Origin: Leifsonia sp. ZF2019
Lineage (GTDB): Bacteria > Actinomycetota > Actinomycetes > Actinomycetales > Microbacteriaceae
Length of the DNA stretch: 64,000 bases
Direction of reading: 5' to 3'
Assembly: GCF_019924635.1 (NCBI RefSeq)
Contig: NZ_CP065037.1
Span: 2,790,001-2,854,000 of the forward strand
In this document: one piece after another, positions 8,323 to 16,297 of the stretch
Layout: every line of letters starts with the position of its first letter
How positions within the stretch are numbered: the first letter of the stretch is position 1
Notes under the pieces: generated by a model
Database searches by the model: none
What the model was told of the DNA's origin: nothing
What the model saw: the letters and a program-made list of their open reading frames with translations, nothing else
Program-made: the position numbers and the translations under genes

Positions 8323-8848
8323 GTGGCTCCTCTCGTGAACCCCTCAGGGGGCGATCAAACCGCTGATGGCAAGTGCGACAAAGCGCAACGTAGTGATCCG
8401 GGTTCAGGCTAAAGGCCATGTTCAAATCGGCGTCAATGCGCTCGTTTGGGTCGCCGTGGTCATAGGCCCAGTCGTAGGCTCGATCTCCGCAGTGTGCGCA
8501 GCGCTGTAGCTTCGCAGAGCCTTTGTGCCGAACGATCCGCTTGTGTGCGTTCCCGTAGCACGGATCATCGATGATCAGATGATGCCCCGGACCAGATGGA
8601 CGTCCGGGGCTGTGGCGGATGAGCGGGTCTCCGTGAAGTCGCCACTGCCGATAGTGATTCGCGCACCACCCTCGCGCCTTGTGCTCCCGGTTGCATCCTG
8701 CAATCGAGCAGCTTTCGATAGGAGTCGGCGGATTCCAAGTCGGGTCTCCGTGGGACTTCCAGCGCTTGTAGTGCTTGCGGCAGAGCCCCTTTGCTATGTG
8801 TGGCTCGCGGCAGTTGTCGACATCGCATGTCCTGCGGGTAGGCTCCAT
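8309..8848 (-). CDS. HNH endonuclease with two N-terminal zinc fingers
   Basis: A 179-residue protein. Two related fingers, C-x4-C-x10-C-x3-H-Y (CDVDNCREPHIAKGLCRKHY and CSIAGCNREHKARGWCANHY), each followed by RW..HGDP, precede an HNH-like core CAHCGDRAYDWAYDHGD ... CRTCHQRFD (about 118-165). The composition is that of free-standing phage homing endonucleases. It stands at the end of the late operon after a hairpin, as a mobile insertion would. Confidence 0.75.
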   Translation of the reverse strand: MEPTRRTCDVDNCREPHIAKGLCRKHYKRWKSHGDPTWNPPTPIESCSIAGCNREHKARGWCANHYRQWRLHGDPLIRHSPGRPSGPGHHLIIDDPCYGNAHKRIVRHKGSAKLQRCAHCGDRAYDWAYDHGDPNERIDADLNMAFSLNPDHYVALCRTCHQRFDRPLRGSREEPHVSR

Positions 8849-8886
8849 GCCTAGCCCCTCTCTGCTAGTACCAGATAGTGGGTCAG

Positions 8887-8919
8887 GCCCCGATGGATGC
8901 TTCCAACATCCTTCGGGGC
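8887..8919 (-). terminator. Hairpin downstream of the repeat fibre gene
   Basis: GCCCCGA-T-GGATG (8887-8899) pairs with CATCC-T-TCGGGGC (8907-8919), 12 pairs with one T-T mismatch and a 7-nt loop. No T-tract follows on the minus strand. It lies between the fibre gene and the HNH gene and probably ends the structural transcript. The gap 8849-8963 holds nothing else. Confidence 0.55.
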
Positions 8920-8963
8920 TGCCCTAATTCTACCCGGCCCCGGCGACAATTACTGGAGATAGG

Positions 8964-10409
8964 TCATCGGGTGCCTCCTGACACACGGAGCGGATTAGGT
9001 TGCGCGTACGCATCCCTGAGCGGGTTCCTGGTGGGGCCCGACACGTAGACGGTGATGTCTCGCAGCACAAGGTTCATCTGCGCGGTCACCGCGTCAACGG
9101 CGCCGACAGGGTCAGCGAACGTCACGGTGCGGGCCACTGTGACCGTGAGAGTGTCTGTGACCCCAACGGGATCAGATGCCAGCCTCGAGGTGGCTACCGA
9201 CCATGCGGCGCTGTCTGTCGCACCAACAGGGTCGGCAGGGTTCGCTGTCGGTCCTGCAGAGGTTTGTGCAGCATCGGTGAGGTTCAGCAGGTCCGCGACG
9301 GTGACAACACGATCCAGTTGTGCGAGGACGGCATCCGTCAGACCGACACTGTCGGATGGGGTGCCGGTGTAGTCACCACCTCCGGTGATGTTCGCCACCA
9401 CCGAATCCGACACACTGACCGGGTCGGCCGAGGAGCGCAGAACGTCCACAGAGCCCGCGACAGCGTCGGTCGCGCCCACACCATCGGCTGGCGCCTGTAC
9501 GACGGCCTCAACGTCAGAGGCGGCGTCCGTGACACCGACGGGGTCGTTGAGGGTGTAGTCGTAGGCGAGAGTGATCGGAGCCCCGGTGTCCGTGACGCCA
9601 ACAATGTCGCTCACCGTCACCACAATGGCGCGAGCCGTCGCCGCCACATCGGTGACACCTACCGGATCAGACGGTGTCACCTGCGGGCCGAACCCGGCCG
9701 TCACACTGTCCGTCACCCCGACAGAGTCGGAGGGAGTTGCCGTGTAGTTCGTACCACCCGCGGACGCCTTGAAAGCGATCTGCACGGCAGCGACGTTCTG
9801 CGCCTGCCCCGACCATGATGCGGTCGTCGCCCCCACAGCACCCGCCGTAGCCTGGACCTTCTGACCCACCACCAGGGATGTCTTCGCACCAGACGCCCCG
9901 GTGGCAACGAGAGCCTGCAGCAGGGAGGTGAACGAGTTGTTCCAGGAGAACGTGTTCGAGATCGTCCCCGAGTAGCCGTGCTGGGCGTGAGCGACAAGTA
10001 CGAGATCGTTCGCCGCGGTGGTGGTGATTGTCGACGCTGCCAGGGATGTGGCGTTCGTACCTGACGCTACCGTCCCCACCACATCGAACGGGGTGGAGGT
10101 GACGCCGGCGAGCTCGATGATGCCGAGGCTCGCGTACGTGGCCCCACCACCGGGGACGACACCGTAGACGGTGGCATCGGAGGACACGACGGGGCGTGTC
10201 CAGATGTAGAACCCTTGGTCGGACACGTAGGAGAACCGTTGCGTCCACCCTGTACCCGTACTTCCCGATGTGGTGTCGAGGGTGAGGGTGGAGTCGGAGT
10301 TCGCGATCAGGACAAGCGTGTTCCCCACCGTGGGGACGCTGGCCAGGGTGGCGGTGACGATGGTGGCTGTGGTCGCGTTCGATGCTGACTGCAGTACGGA
10401 AGCGGCCAC
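8964..10409 (-). CDS. Phage tail fibre/decoration protein with DPVGVTD repeats
   Basis: 481 residues. About 1-215 form an all-beta domain (AASVLQSASNATTATIVTAT...) like those in phage fibres and surface proteins. Residues about 225-450 are roughly ten degenerate copies of a ~22-residue unit built on D-P/S-V-G-V-T-D-x-V/A. The end (about 455-481) is basic. The gene is last in the tail/lysis run, directly after the GH16 gene (4-nt gap), which fits a receptor-binding or surface-adhesion role. The repeats are rich in Thr, Val and Asp and lack Cys. Confidence 0.65.
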   Translation of the reverse strand: MAASVLQSASNATTATIVTATLASVPTVGNTLVLIANSDSTLTLDTTSGSTGTGWTQRFSYVSDQGFYIWTRPVVSSDATVYGVVPGGGATYASLGIIELAGVTSTPFDVVGTVASGTNATSLAASTITTTAANDLVLVAHAQHGYSGTISNTFSWNNSFTSLLQALVATGASGAKTSLVVGQKVQATAGAVGATTASWSGQAQNVAAVQIAFKASAGGTNYTATPSDSVGVTDSVTAGFGPQVTPSDPVGVTDVAATARAIVVTVSDIVGVTDTGAPITLAYDYTLNDPVGVTDAASDVEAVVQAPADGVGATDAVAGSVDVLRSSADPVSVSDSVVANITGGGDYTGTPSDSVGLTDAVLAQLDRVVTVADLLNLTDAAQTSAGPTANPADPVGATDSAAWSVATSRLASDPVGVTDTLTVTVARTVTFADPVGAVDAVTAQMNLVLRDITVYVSGPTRNPLRDAYAQPNPLRVSGGTR

Positions 10410-10413
10410 CGTT

Positions 10414-11199
10414 TCACCTCCACACGCGGATGTAGTCCACCAGCATTGTCGGGTTCGATCCGGGCCACGATTGCCCGGTTCGGGCGGCGAGGTTCAGGAT
10501 CAGGTACTGGGAACCACCGATCACCTTCGACGATGTTCTCGAGAGTGCACCGTCGATGTAGAACGCCGTTGTCCCGTCCGCTTTCCACCAGGCCCCGTAG
10601 GTGTGCCAGGCGGTCAGGTTGGATGGTGCGTTCACGTGCACGGTGTCCTTGTCGGACGTCGTTACGTAGATGTTCTGCTCTGTGCCTGGCCCCATTCCGA
10701 ACAGCTCGAAATAGTCCGTCTCCGGCGGCCACGTGTTCGTCTGACTATTCGACATCCACGCGGCCGGCCACAGAATGTTCGAAAGCACCGGGATCTGCAC
10801 TCGAGCCTCGACGAAGCAACCGGGCGATGTCGTGTACGACTTCAGCGACTGCACCATGCCCGACTTGTACGACAACCCCGGGTAGGTGGTGGAGTCCTGC
10901 GCCATCGTCAACAGCAGGTTCGATGACCCGTCCAGGGTGGCGTTGTCGTCGTTGTAATAGTTCGCGTTGTCCGTGTTGGTGCGGTTCCCGCCCGGGTTCT
11001 GGCTCGTGAAGATGTTCCACGCCGGGTACAACGTGTCCCACTTCAACCTTTCCAGGGTGGTCCCGTTGAACTCATCCGAGAACCTCAACGACCACCCCGA
11101 CAAGCCGGACGGTTGGACTGCGGAGTCCGACGTGGGGTCAACCAGTTGGAGGGTGGGTGCCGGAAAGTACCCTACCGTGACCGCCAGATTCCGCGGCAT
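10414..11199 (-). CDS. Glycoside hydrolase family 16 (laminarinase/glucanase-like)
   Basis: A 261-residue GH16 domain. FSDEFNGTTLERLKWDT (about 40-56) is the usual domain start. The catalytic E-x-D-x-x-E appears in PPETDYFELFG: E160 (nucleophile), D162 and E165 (acid/base). WHTYGAWW and DYIRVWR near the end are family-typical. No signal peptide is present, so it is probably carried on the virion rather than secreted. Situated among tail genes, it would act as a depolymerase on a host surface glucan or galactan. Substrate specificity cannot be read. Confidence 0.85.
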   Translation of the reverse strand: MPRNLAVTVGYFPAPTLQLVDPTSDSAVQPSGLSGWSLRFSDEFNGTTLERLKWDTLYPAWNIFTSQNPGGNRTNTDNANYYNDDNATLDGSSNLLLTMAQDSTTYPGLSYKSGMVQSLKSYTTSPGCFVEARVQIPVLSNILWPAAWMSNSQTNTWPPETDYFELFGMGPGTEQNIYVTTSDKDTVHVNAPSNLTAWHTYGAWWKADGTTAFYIDGALSRTSSKVIGGSQYLILNLAARTGQSWPGSNPTMLVDYIRVWR

Positions 11200-11203
11200 A
11201 CGC

Positions 11204-11758
11204 TCAGCTTCCGAGGATTGTGTGAAGCCACGTGATCGTCAGGGTATCGCTGGCCCCTTTTGACCCGATGCCCGTGAGCAGTGCACGAGCGATCGTGTTC
11301 GCTGCCGTCGACGTCGCGTTCGTGGAGATCGTGTCCGTCGGGATCACAACCTCCGTGATCGGGGACGCGGTCGTCGCAGTACCGGCCGCATAGGTGACCT
11401 TGTAGGTCGCCACACCGCCCGACACGGACGGGAACGTGCTGTCGAATGCCTGATTCGACCCAGACAGGTATGTGACCAGGGCAGCACCTGCACCCGTCTT
11501 CGCCACCGCCGTCGAACCGGTGCCGAGCTTCATTCCCGTCGGGAGGGCGGACGTGGTCAGGCCGGCGCCGCGGGACGCGTAAAGCTGGTCACCGACGGCG
11601 GTGACGAGGTTGTGGGTCTTGCAGTACCCCTTCAGCTTCCCGTCCGGGCCCCACAGTTCAGCAACGACGGTGCCGTGAATGCTGAGCTCGGAAGTGGTGC
11701 CACGGGGGCGGTCCATCGTCGCAGAGAGCGTGTCAGCGACGCGAGACGTTTCGTTCAT
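11204..11758 (-). CDS. Phage structural protein, hypothetical
   Basis: A 184-residue Thr/Ala/Gly-rich, beta-predicted protein (starts MNETSRVADTLSATMDRPRG) with GTVVAELWGPDGKLKGYCKT in the first third, a motif seen in phage surface and fibre-associated proteins. It lies between the holin-like and GH16 genes. Probably virion-associated; exact role unknown. Confidence 0.55.
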   Translation of the reverse strand: MNETSRVADTLSATMDRPRGTTSELSIHGTVVAELWGPDGKLKGYCKTHNLVTAVGDQLYASRGAGLTTSALPTGMKLGTGSTAVAKTGAGAALVTYLSGSNQAFDSTFPSVSGGVATYKVTYAAGTATTASPITEVVIPTDTISTNATSTAANTIARALLTGIGSKGASDTLTITWLHTILGS

Positions 11759-11781
11759 GGATCTACTCCTTCGGGTTGGGG

Positions 11782-12048
11782 TTAGACGTCCGCAGGACCG
11801 TCGGCGACGTGGTCACCCTTGGGTGCGCTCGAGGTGTTCGCCAGAGCAAGACCACCGACCGGGATCGCCAGGTACGTGATGACGCCCTGCGCGCCGATGA
11901 TGACCTCAGGGACCGTGTGACCGGTGGCGAGGAAGTACGCCCCCGCACCACCCACGACCACACCAGCGACCGCGTAGGCGCCGTAGATGATCTTTCGTGC
12001 GAGGTTGCTGCTGATGACGTTGCCAAGGTTCGTGTTCGTGTCGCTCAT
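11782..12048 (-). CDS. Small two-helix membrane protein, holin candidate
   Basis: 88 residues with two hydrophobic helices ([20 protein letters not shown] and [15 protein letters not shown]) and a charged tail, the size and form of a class II holin. ATG 12048 has an AGGAG ribosome site and overlaps the stop of the collagen-like gene as ATGA. It belongs to the lysis cassette downstream of the endolysin. There is no direct proof of pore formation. Confidence 0.65.
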   Translation of the reverse strand: MSDTNTNLGNVISSNLARKIIYGAYAVAGVVVGGAGAYFLATGHTVPEVIIGAQGVITYLAIPVGGLALANTSSAPKGDHVADGPADV

Positions 12049-12650
12049 GGTGTGACTCCTGTCGTTGGTGAGCATGTGTACGTCGGATTGGAGGCGTCGA
12101 ACGGGTCCGTTCTCACGCACGTGTAGTTCAGGCCCAGTGCGTCCGTGTACGTCCACGACACGGGCGGCTGACCGGGTGCACCATCGGCACCAGCCGGGCC
12201 GGTCGCACCTGTTGGGCCGGTCGCTCCCGGTTGTCCCTGCGCGCCGGCCGGGCCGGCATCACCCTGGGCTCCGGTCGCGCCGGCATCTCCGGTCGCTCCT
12301 TGTGGGCCGGTCTGACCTGGAAGGCCGATGTCTCCCTTATCTCCTTTGTCGCCCTTGTCGCCGGTTGGGCCTGTGGCACCGGATGCACCAACAGGACCCG
12401 CCGACCCGACTGGGCCCGGGATCGCTTCCGGTGCTGGGGCGGTGGGTTCACAGTTCGTCGACTCGGCACAGTCGCCGTAGAGTCGCGAGTACTGGGTGAA
12501 GAGGCGGTCGTACTTGGCGGACAGGTTGTCGTACCGGGCCACACCCACATCGATGCGTCCCTGCTGCACCCAGAACGCCATCCCGATCGCAACAGTCGCG
12601 AACAGGACGAGGACGGTCGGCCACACCCATTTCCAGGCTCGTCGGATCAT
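12045..12650 (-). CDS. Membrane-anchored collagen-like protein
   Basis: 201 residues. Residues 8-25 are a transmembrane helix ([20 protein letters not shown]), about 30-60 a short helical stretch, and about 75-170 an array of roughly 30 Gly-X-Y triplets ([32 protein letters not shown]). A C-terminal head has two cysteines (TYTCSPTTG). It should form a type II membrane protein with an external collagen-type trimer. It is linked by ATGA overlaps to the coiled-coil membrane protein before it and the holin candidate after it, so it belongs to the lysis cassette. A spanin-like or anchoring role is speculative. Confidence 0.7.
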   Translation of the reverse strand: MIRRAWKWVWPTVLVLFATVAIGMAFWVQQGRIDVGVARYDNLSAKYDRLFTQYSRLYGDCAESTNCEPTAPAPEAIPGPVGSAGPVGASGATGPTGDKGDKGDKGDIGLPGQTGPQGATGDAGATGAQGDAGPAGAQGQPGATGPTGATGPAGADGAPGQPPVSWTYTDALGLNYTCVRTDPFDASNPTYTCSPTTGVTP

Positions 12651-13030
12651 CCGCCGATTCCCTTCTGAAAGATGGCCCACAACGCAATCCCCGCCGCTGG
12701 CAGGCCGACAACGAAGCCGATGCCCCACCGGATCCAAAGCCCGGTGGCGGCGTTCTTCGCCTGCAGGTCGAGGACGACCTTGTCGCGTGCGTCGCGTTCT
12801 TCCTTCACGGCTGCGATCCGCGAGGCACGCTCACGTTCGATGTCCGCTGTTCGGGCGGTGCGCTCCTCTGCGATGTCCTGAATCAGCGAGGCATGCAGTT
12901 CATCCCGTCGGCGCCGCTCTGCTTCGAACGCGTCCTGCGAGACGAGCTTGTCGAGCCGTTCGTTCGTTTCCCTGCGGAACGCTGCAATGTCTTCCCGGAG
13001 CAGTTGAAACAACGAGGGCTCATCGGGCAT
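12647..13030 (-). CDS. Coiled-coil membrane protein of the lysis cassette
   Basis: 127 residues: a long charged coiled coil (about 10-92, many E/R heptads) and one C-terminal transmembrane helix ([20 protein letters not shown]). This resembles actinophage membrane proteins next to endolysins that act as holins or holin partners. The stop overlaps the next ATG as ATGA. Confidence 0.6.
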   Translation of the reverse strand: MPDEPSLFQLLREDIAAFRRETNERLDKLVSQDAFEAERRRRDELHASLIQDIAEERTARTADIERERASRIAAVKEERDARDKVVLDLQAKNAATGLWIRWGIGFVVGLPAAGIALWAIFQKGIGG

Positions 13031-13057
13031 CAGTTCCCCCTCTCAGGGATCGAGGGG

Positions 13058-13912
13058 CTACTTCGTCGCGCGCTTGTTCGTGAACGCCGAGTCGGTACCG
13101 AGCGCGAGGTTGATCAGGGTCTGGAACTGCGTAGTACCAATCGCAGCCGCCTTCGCCTGCTCGACGGTGTCGTACGTCTGGGAGTAGAAGTCACGAGCGT
13201 TTCGCGCCTGCTGCTCGCCGTCGTTGATGTACAGCACGTTCTTCTCGCCCGGGGTGCGGTCCCAGAAGATGATCACGAACTGCGGCAGGCCCGCCGGCGG
13301 CGCCGCGCAGTAGTAGAGGCGCCCGCGGTTCTCTCGCAGGAGCATCTCCTTGATGAGGGCCGTCTGAGCGGCGTTCGATGCGTCCTGCTGGGCGCGGAGC
13401 TCGGTGATGGATGCCATGTCGACTTCGTCTCCTTGCGGGATCAGGGTTGCGCCGCCATCAGCGGCCGAGGTGGTGCCTGGGTAGGGCGGTCGGATGTAGC
13501 TGAGGATGTAGCCGGCGGATCGGGTGCGGTCGCGCATGTCGTCGCCCGGGTTTGAGTTCGTGCCGCGGGAGGTGACGATCGAACCGCCGGACGAGACTGA
13601 GACGACGATCTCGGTGTGGTCGGGGTCGCCGTCGCCGTCCCAGTCGAACGCGAGCACGTCGCCGCGCTGCACTCCGGCGTGGCCGGGATGCCAGACGCCG
13701 AGGTTGCGGCCCCAGGTCTGGATCTGCGAGACGTAGCTGTAGAACGGGTTGCCGAGGGAGTTGAGGCCGAAGAGGTAGAAGCTCACGCAGGCGGCGCAGT
13801 CGTCGTACGCGCTGATGCCCTTCGGCCACCACGGGTTCGGCCACCTGGTGCCGAACTGTGCCGCCATCGCTGCGAGCATGTCGTCGACACTGCGGTTCAG
13901 GAGGTCAGGCAT
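13058..13912 (-). CDS. Endolysin with CHAP-type N-terminal domain
   Basis: 284 residues. About 1-135 form a CHAP/NlpC-like cysteine peptidase domain: candidate nucleophile C39 (or C42) in AYDDCAACVSFYLFG and H99 in GDPDHTEIVVS, with GDVLAFDWDGDG between them. The C-terminal part (about 150-284) has a helix and a small beta domain and may bind the wall. It should cleave peptidoglycan cross-links or the amide bond. ATG 13912 is preferred over ATG 13930 because GAGGAGG lies 6 nt upstream and the start overlaps the preceding small gene by 8 nt. Confidence 0.75.
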   Translation of the reverse strand: MPDLLNRSVDDMLAAMAAQFGTRWPNPWWPKGISAYDDCAACVSFYLFGLNSLGNPFYSYVSQIQTWGRNLGVWHPGHAGVQRGDVLAFDWDGDGDPDHTEIVVSVSSGGSIVTSRGTNSNPGDDMRDRTRSAGYILSYIRPPYPGTTSAADGGATLIPQGDEVDMASITELRAQQDASNAAQTALIKEMLLRENRGRLYYCAAPPAGLPQFVIIFWDRTPGEKNVLYINDGEQQARNARDFYSQTYDTVEQAKAAAIGTTQFQTLINLALGTDSAFTNKRATK

Positions 13913-14036
13913 CGGGGTCCTCCTCGCCATAGCTCGAGCTGATCGCCTCCGGTGCTGCCGTCTTGACGGCGTTCATCGGCGGCAGCGGGATCCCGTCCGA
14001 GTCGTACGGAATGTTCGGGTCGTACTCGCTGTCCAT
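13905..14036 (-). CDS. Small acidic phage protein (43 aa)
   Basis: Starts MDSEYDPNIPYDSDGIPLPP and ends SYGEEDPDA. A strong AGGAGG precedes the ATG at 14036 and its 3' end contains the ribosome site of the endolysin, which it overlaps. No family is recognised; it may couple translation of the lysin. Confidence 0.6.
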   Translation of the reverse strand: MDSEYDPNIPYDSDGIPLPPMNAVKTAAPEAISSSYGEEDPDA

Positions 14037-14045
14037 CACGCCCTC

Positions 14046-14960
14046 CTAGCCAGCCGCCGAGGACGCGGTCATCTGCTTAGCGGTCCAGTACACAATCCCG
14101 GGGATACCCGCAGCGCCCGAGTTGTTCTGTACCTGGATGGTGAGCTGGGTCGTCGATACTGCGGTGACCACAGCCGTAAACCGACCAGACGTTGCCGTTA
14201 CCTGCGGAATCGGCGGCTGCGTGAACCTTCCCGTCGGAAGGCTGACCGTCACAGACGCCACAGCCTGCGAGGCGACACCAGATGTGAATGCCGGAGTGAT
14301 ACCAGCGGCCTCGGCGAACGCATGATTGATCTGCCAACCATTCGCCGCAATGTACGACTCCGCGCCAATGATCCGGGCCAGCTGACTGGTCGAGGGGTTC
14401 AGCCACGCGAAGAGATCCGACTGCGAGCGGAATGGGACTTCCCCACCAGGGGCTGCTGTGAACTGCGCCGTCTGCGTTACAACTACACCGGACGAGTTCG
14501 TCGCAGTGGCACCGGCAGGGATCAGAACCGTCGCGAGCTCCACCGCACCTGCTGGAATCGACGGCTTCGTCGGAGAAGCAGCCGCGGTACCCTGTGCAAT
14601 CGCGATGACTGGAAGATCGTTCGCATCCGGTGTCGTCACCGTCGACGAGGAATCGTTCTGCTTCGCGTACACGACATCGATGCGGCTATTCGCCGCCGGC
14701 GCCGCAGCGTGCAGCACGTTCACGGGACCATCATTGGCGAGCAGCACAACACCGTTGTCCCGCACCGCGATCGCACTGAACGCAGCCACCGCGGAGTTCA
14801 TCGTCGCCGTCGCCGCCACAATGTTCGCCCCCACGGGGGAAGTGACACCACCACGAGGAGAACCGTCAGCGTTGCACACCACCAGGTTGCGGAAGTCGTA
14901 CCGCGTGTCATTCGTGTCCGTGAGCGCGAGCTTGGCCGGAAGGCCCTTCCGGATCGTCAT
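14046..14960 (-). CDS. Phage tail/fibre-associated structural protein
   Basis: 304 residues, Ala/Thr/Val-rich. The middle contains NSRIDVVYAKQND and a stretch typical of actinophage minor tail or base proteins of this position; the end (TGRFTQPPIPQVTATSGRFT onwards) is a beta domain. It is located between the S74 fibre and the endolysin. Receptor-binding role possible, not shown. Confidence 0.55.
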   Translation of the reverse strand: MTIRKGLPAKLALTDTNDTRYDFRNLVVCNADGSPRGGVTSPVGANIVAATATMNSAVAAFSAIAVRDNGVVLLANDGPVNVLHAAAPAANSRIDVVYAKQNDSSSTVTTPDANDLPVIAIAQGTAAASPTKPSIPAGAVELATVLIPAGATATNSSGVVVTQTAQFTAAPGGEVPFRSQSDLFAWLNPSTSQLARIIGAESYIAANGWQINHAFAEAAGITPAFTSGVASQAVASVTVSLPTGRFTQPPIPQVTATSGRFTAVVTAVSTTQLTIQVQNNSGAAGIPGIVYWTAKQMTASSAAG

Positions 14961-14978
14961 GAGCCCTCCAAAAGGGTC

Positions 14979-15007
14979 TTTAAAAGCAGGACAAGGGCGA
15001 TTAATCT
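14979..15007 (+). promoter_or_regulatory. Candidate promoter of the embedded plus-strand gene
   Basis: TTTAAA (14979-14984), 17-bp spacer, TAATCT (15002-15007). The ATG at 15014 lies 6 nt after the -10 element, exactly where transcription should begin, so the mRNA would be leaderless. The promoter is inferred from sequence only. Confidence 0.5.
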
Positions 15008-15013
15008 GGGTAG

Positions 15014-15568
15014 ATGAGCAACACTCAGGGGGAAGACAAAGCCGTAAGCGTCCGCGCGAAACTCATCGGAGGTGCGGCCGTCATCACGCTGCTCGCCGCA
15101 GCAGGCATCACGGTTGGGGTCAGCGCCCACGCCGCGCAGGTCAAAGCCGACGCGGAGCACGCGATGACCGTCGCGGCACCCGCCTACCAGGGCGCCATCG
15201 ATCACGGCGGATCCTTGGACACCCTGGGCGCGCAGTCGGTGCAAGCGAAGAAGGACTACGACGCTGAGCAGGCCAGGCTTGCGGCCGAGAAAGCAGCACA
15301 GGAAGCAGCGGCAGCTCAAGCCGCTGCAGAAGCGGCTCAGGCGGCAGCGGATGAGGCCGCCCGTCAGGCTGCCGAACAGCAGCAATCAAACACAGGAACC
15401 GACGACTCGGATTCCTCTGGAGGATCATCGGGAAGCAGCAAACTCCCCGCCGGTTCACCTGTCCCCTGGATCCCGAATCCTGACCCGCAAGACACTGCTG
15501 GTGGGCGCTGGGACACCAGCGCCTGCGCTAGTGGCTCCGCATCAGGAAACCCCGCCGTCTGCGACTGA
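15014..15568 (+). CDS. Secreted or membrane-anchored coiled-coil protein (moron candidate)
   Basis: 184 residues. Residues 16-40 are hydrophobic (LIGGAAVITLLAAAGITVGV) as a signal anchor. About 75-125 is an Ala/Glu/Gln coiled coil (EAAAAQAAAEAAQAAADEAA), then an acidic Ser/Gly linker and a C-terminal tail with two cysteines. It is transcribed against the late operon and overlaps the S74 gene by 27 nt at the 3' ends. With its own promoter it is probably expressed in the lysogen and exported, so a lysogenic-conversion or superinfection-exclusion role is plausible but unproven. Confidence 0.65.
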   Translation: MSNTQGEDKAVSVRAKLIGGAAVITLLAAAGITVGVSAHAAQVKADAEHAMTVAAPAYQGAIDHGGSLDTLGAQSVQAKKDYDAEQARLAAEKAAQEAAAAQAAAEAAQAAADEAARQAAEQQQSNTGTDDSDSSGGSSGSSKLPAGSPVPWIPNPDPQDTAGGRWDTSACASGSASGNPAVCD

Positions 15569-16297
15569 CTGAGCTTCCAGCGCGGCCACCCGTTCCTCGA
15601 GCGAAACCCTCAGCGTTCGTTCCCGCTGTACAGCCATCAGGAGCGGAACCACGAGTTCCTCATACCGGACACCGGCGACGAGACCGTCCTCGTCTAACCA
15701 GACATTCAGCGGGGCGACTGGTTCTACATCCTCAGCCATGAGCCCCGACTGCCACGGCGCCCCCTCGCCCATCTCGAGCACGTCGGTGTGCCGCTGGAAC
15801 CTGTACGCCTGCAGGCCGAGGAAAGCATCAAGATCGATCTCCAACGGCACGATGTTCGTCTTTGACCGTCGAGTTGAGGTGTTGCCACCCATGTTGCCCG
15901 ACGAGTCGATGTAGACCGCCGAATAGCCAACAGTGACCGTGTTGGACTTCGTTCCAGGAGAACGCACAATCCCAGCCGAAACCACCTGCCCGGAGGCTGT
16001 CACGTTCGCGGCGGAAACGTTCCCTGACGCGTTGACGTCGACCGGGGCGATCGTGCCTGGGCTGGCGACCTTCGAATCGACCTGCGCCTTCGTGTAGGCG
16101 TTCGCTGCCATCCATGCGGTGGCGATCGTGTTCACCTGAGCAACGATGTTCGCCAGCGTCTGCTGGACCTGCTGCACTAAGGAACCGATGGATGTCCCCG
16201 TGGGGCGCTCGAGCTCGCGGAGGCGTTCTCGCTGATCGGCCATCGCGCCGGTGAGCTGTTCGGTACCATCCCGCGGCGCCTTATAGCCGCCAGCCAT
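15542..16297 (-). CDS. Tail fibre with S74 intramolecular chaperone
   Basis: 251 residues. N-terminal helices (about 15-65), a beta part with DVNASGNVSAANVTASGQVV (about 87-110), and a C-terminal peptidase S74 chaperone domain starting at STRRSKTNIVPLEIDLDAFL; S145-K146 is the expected cleavage dyad. GLMAEDVEPVAPL and VRYEELVVPLLMAVQ are family-typical. The domain assists trimer folding and then cuts itself off. ATG 16297 overlaps the upstream stop as TGATG. Confidence 0.8.
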   Translation of the reverse strand: MAGGYKAPRDGTEQLTGAMADQRERLRELERPTGTSIGSLVQQVQQTLANIVAQVNTIATAWMAANAYTKAQVDSKVASPGTIAPVDVNASGNVSAANVTASGQVVSAGIVRSPGTKSNTVTVGYSAVYIDSSGNMGGNTSTRRSKTNIVPLEIDLDAFLGLQAYRFQRHTDVLEMGEGAPWQSGLMAEDVEPVAPLNVWLDEDGLVAGVRYEELVVPLLMAVQRERTLRVSLEERVAALEAQSVADGGVS

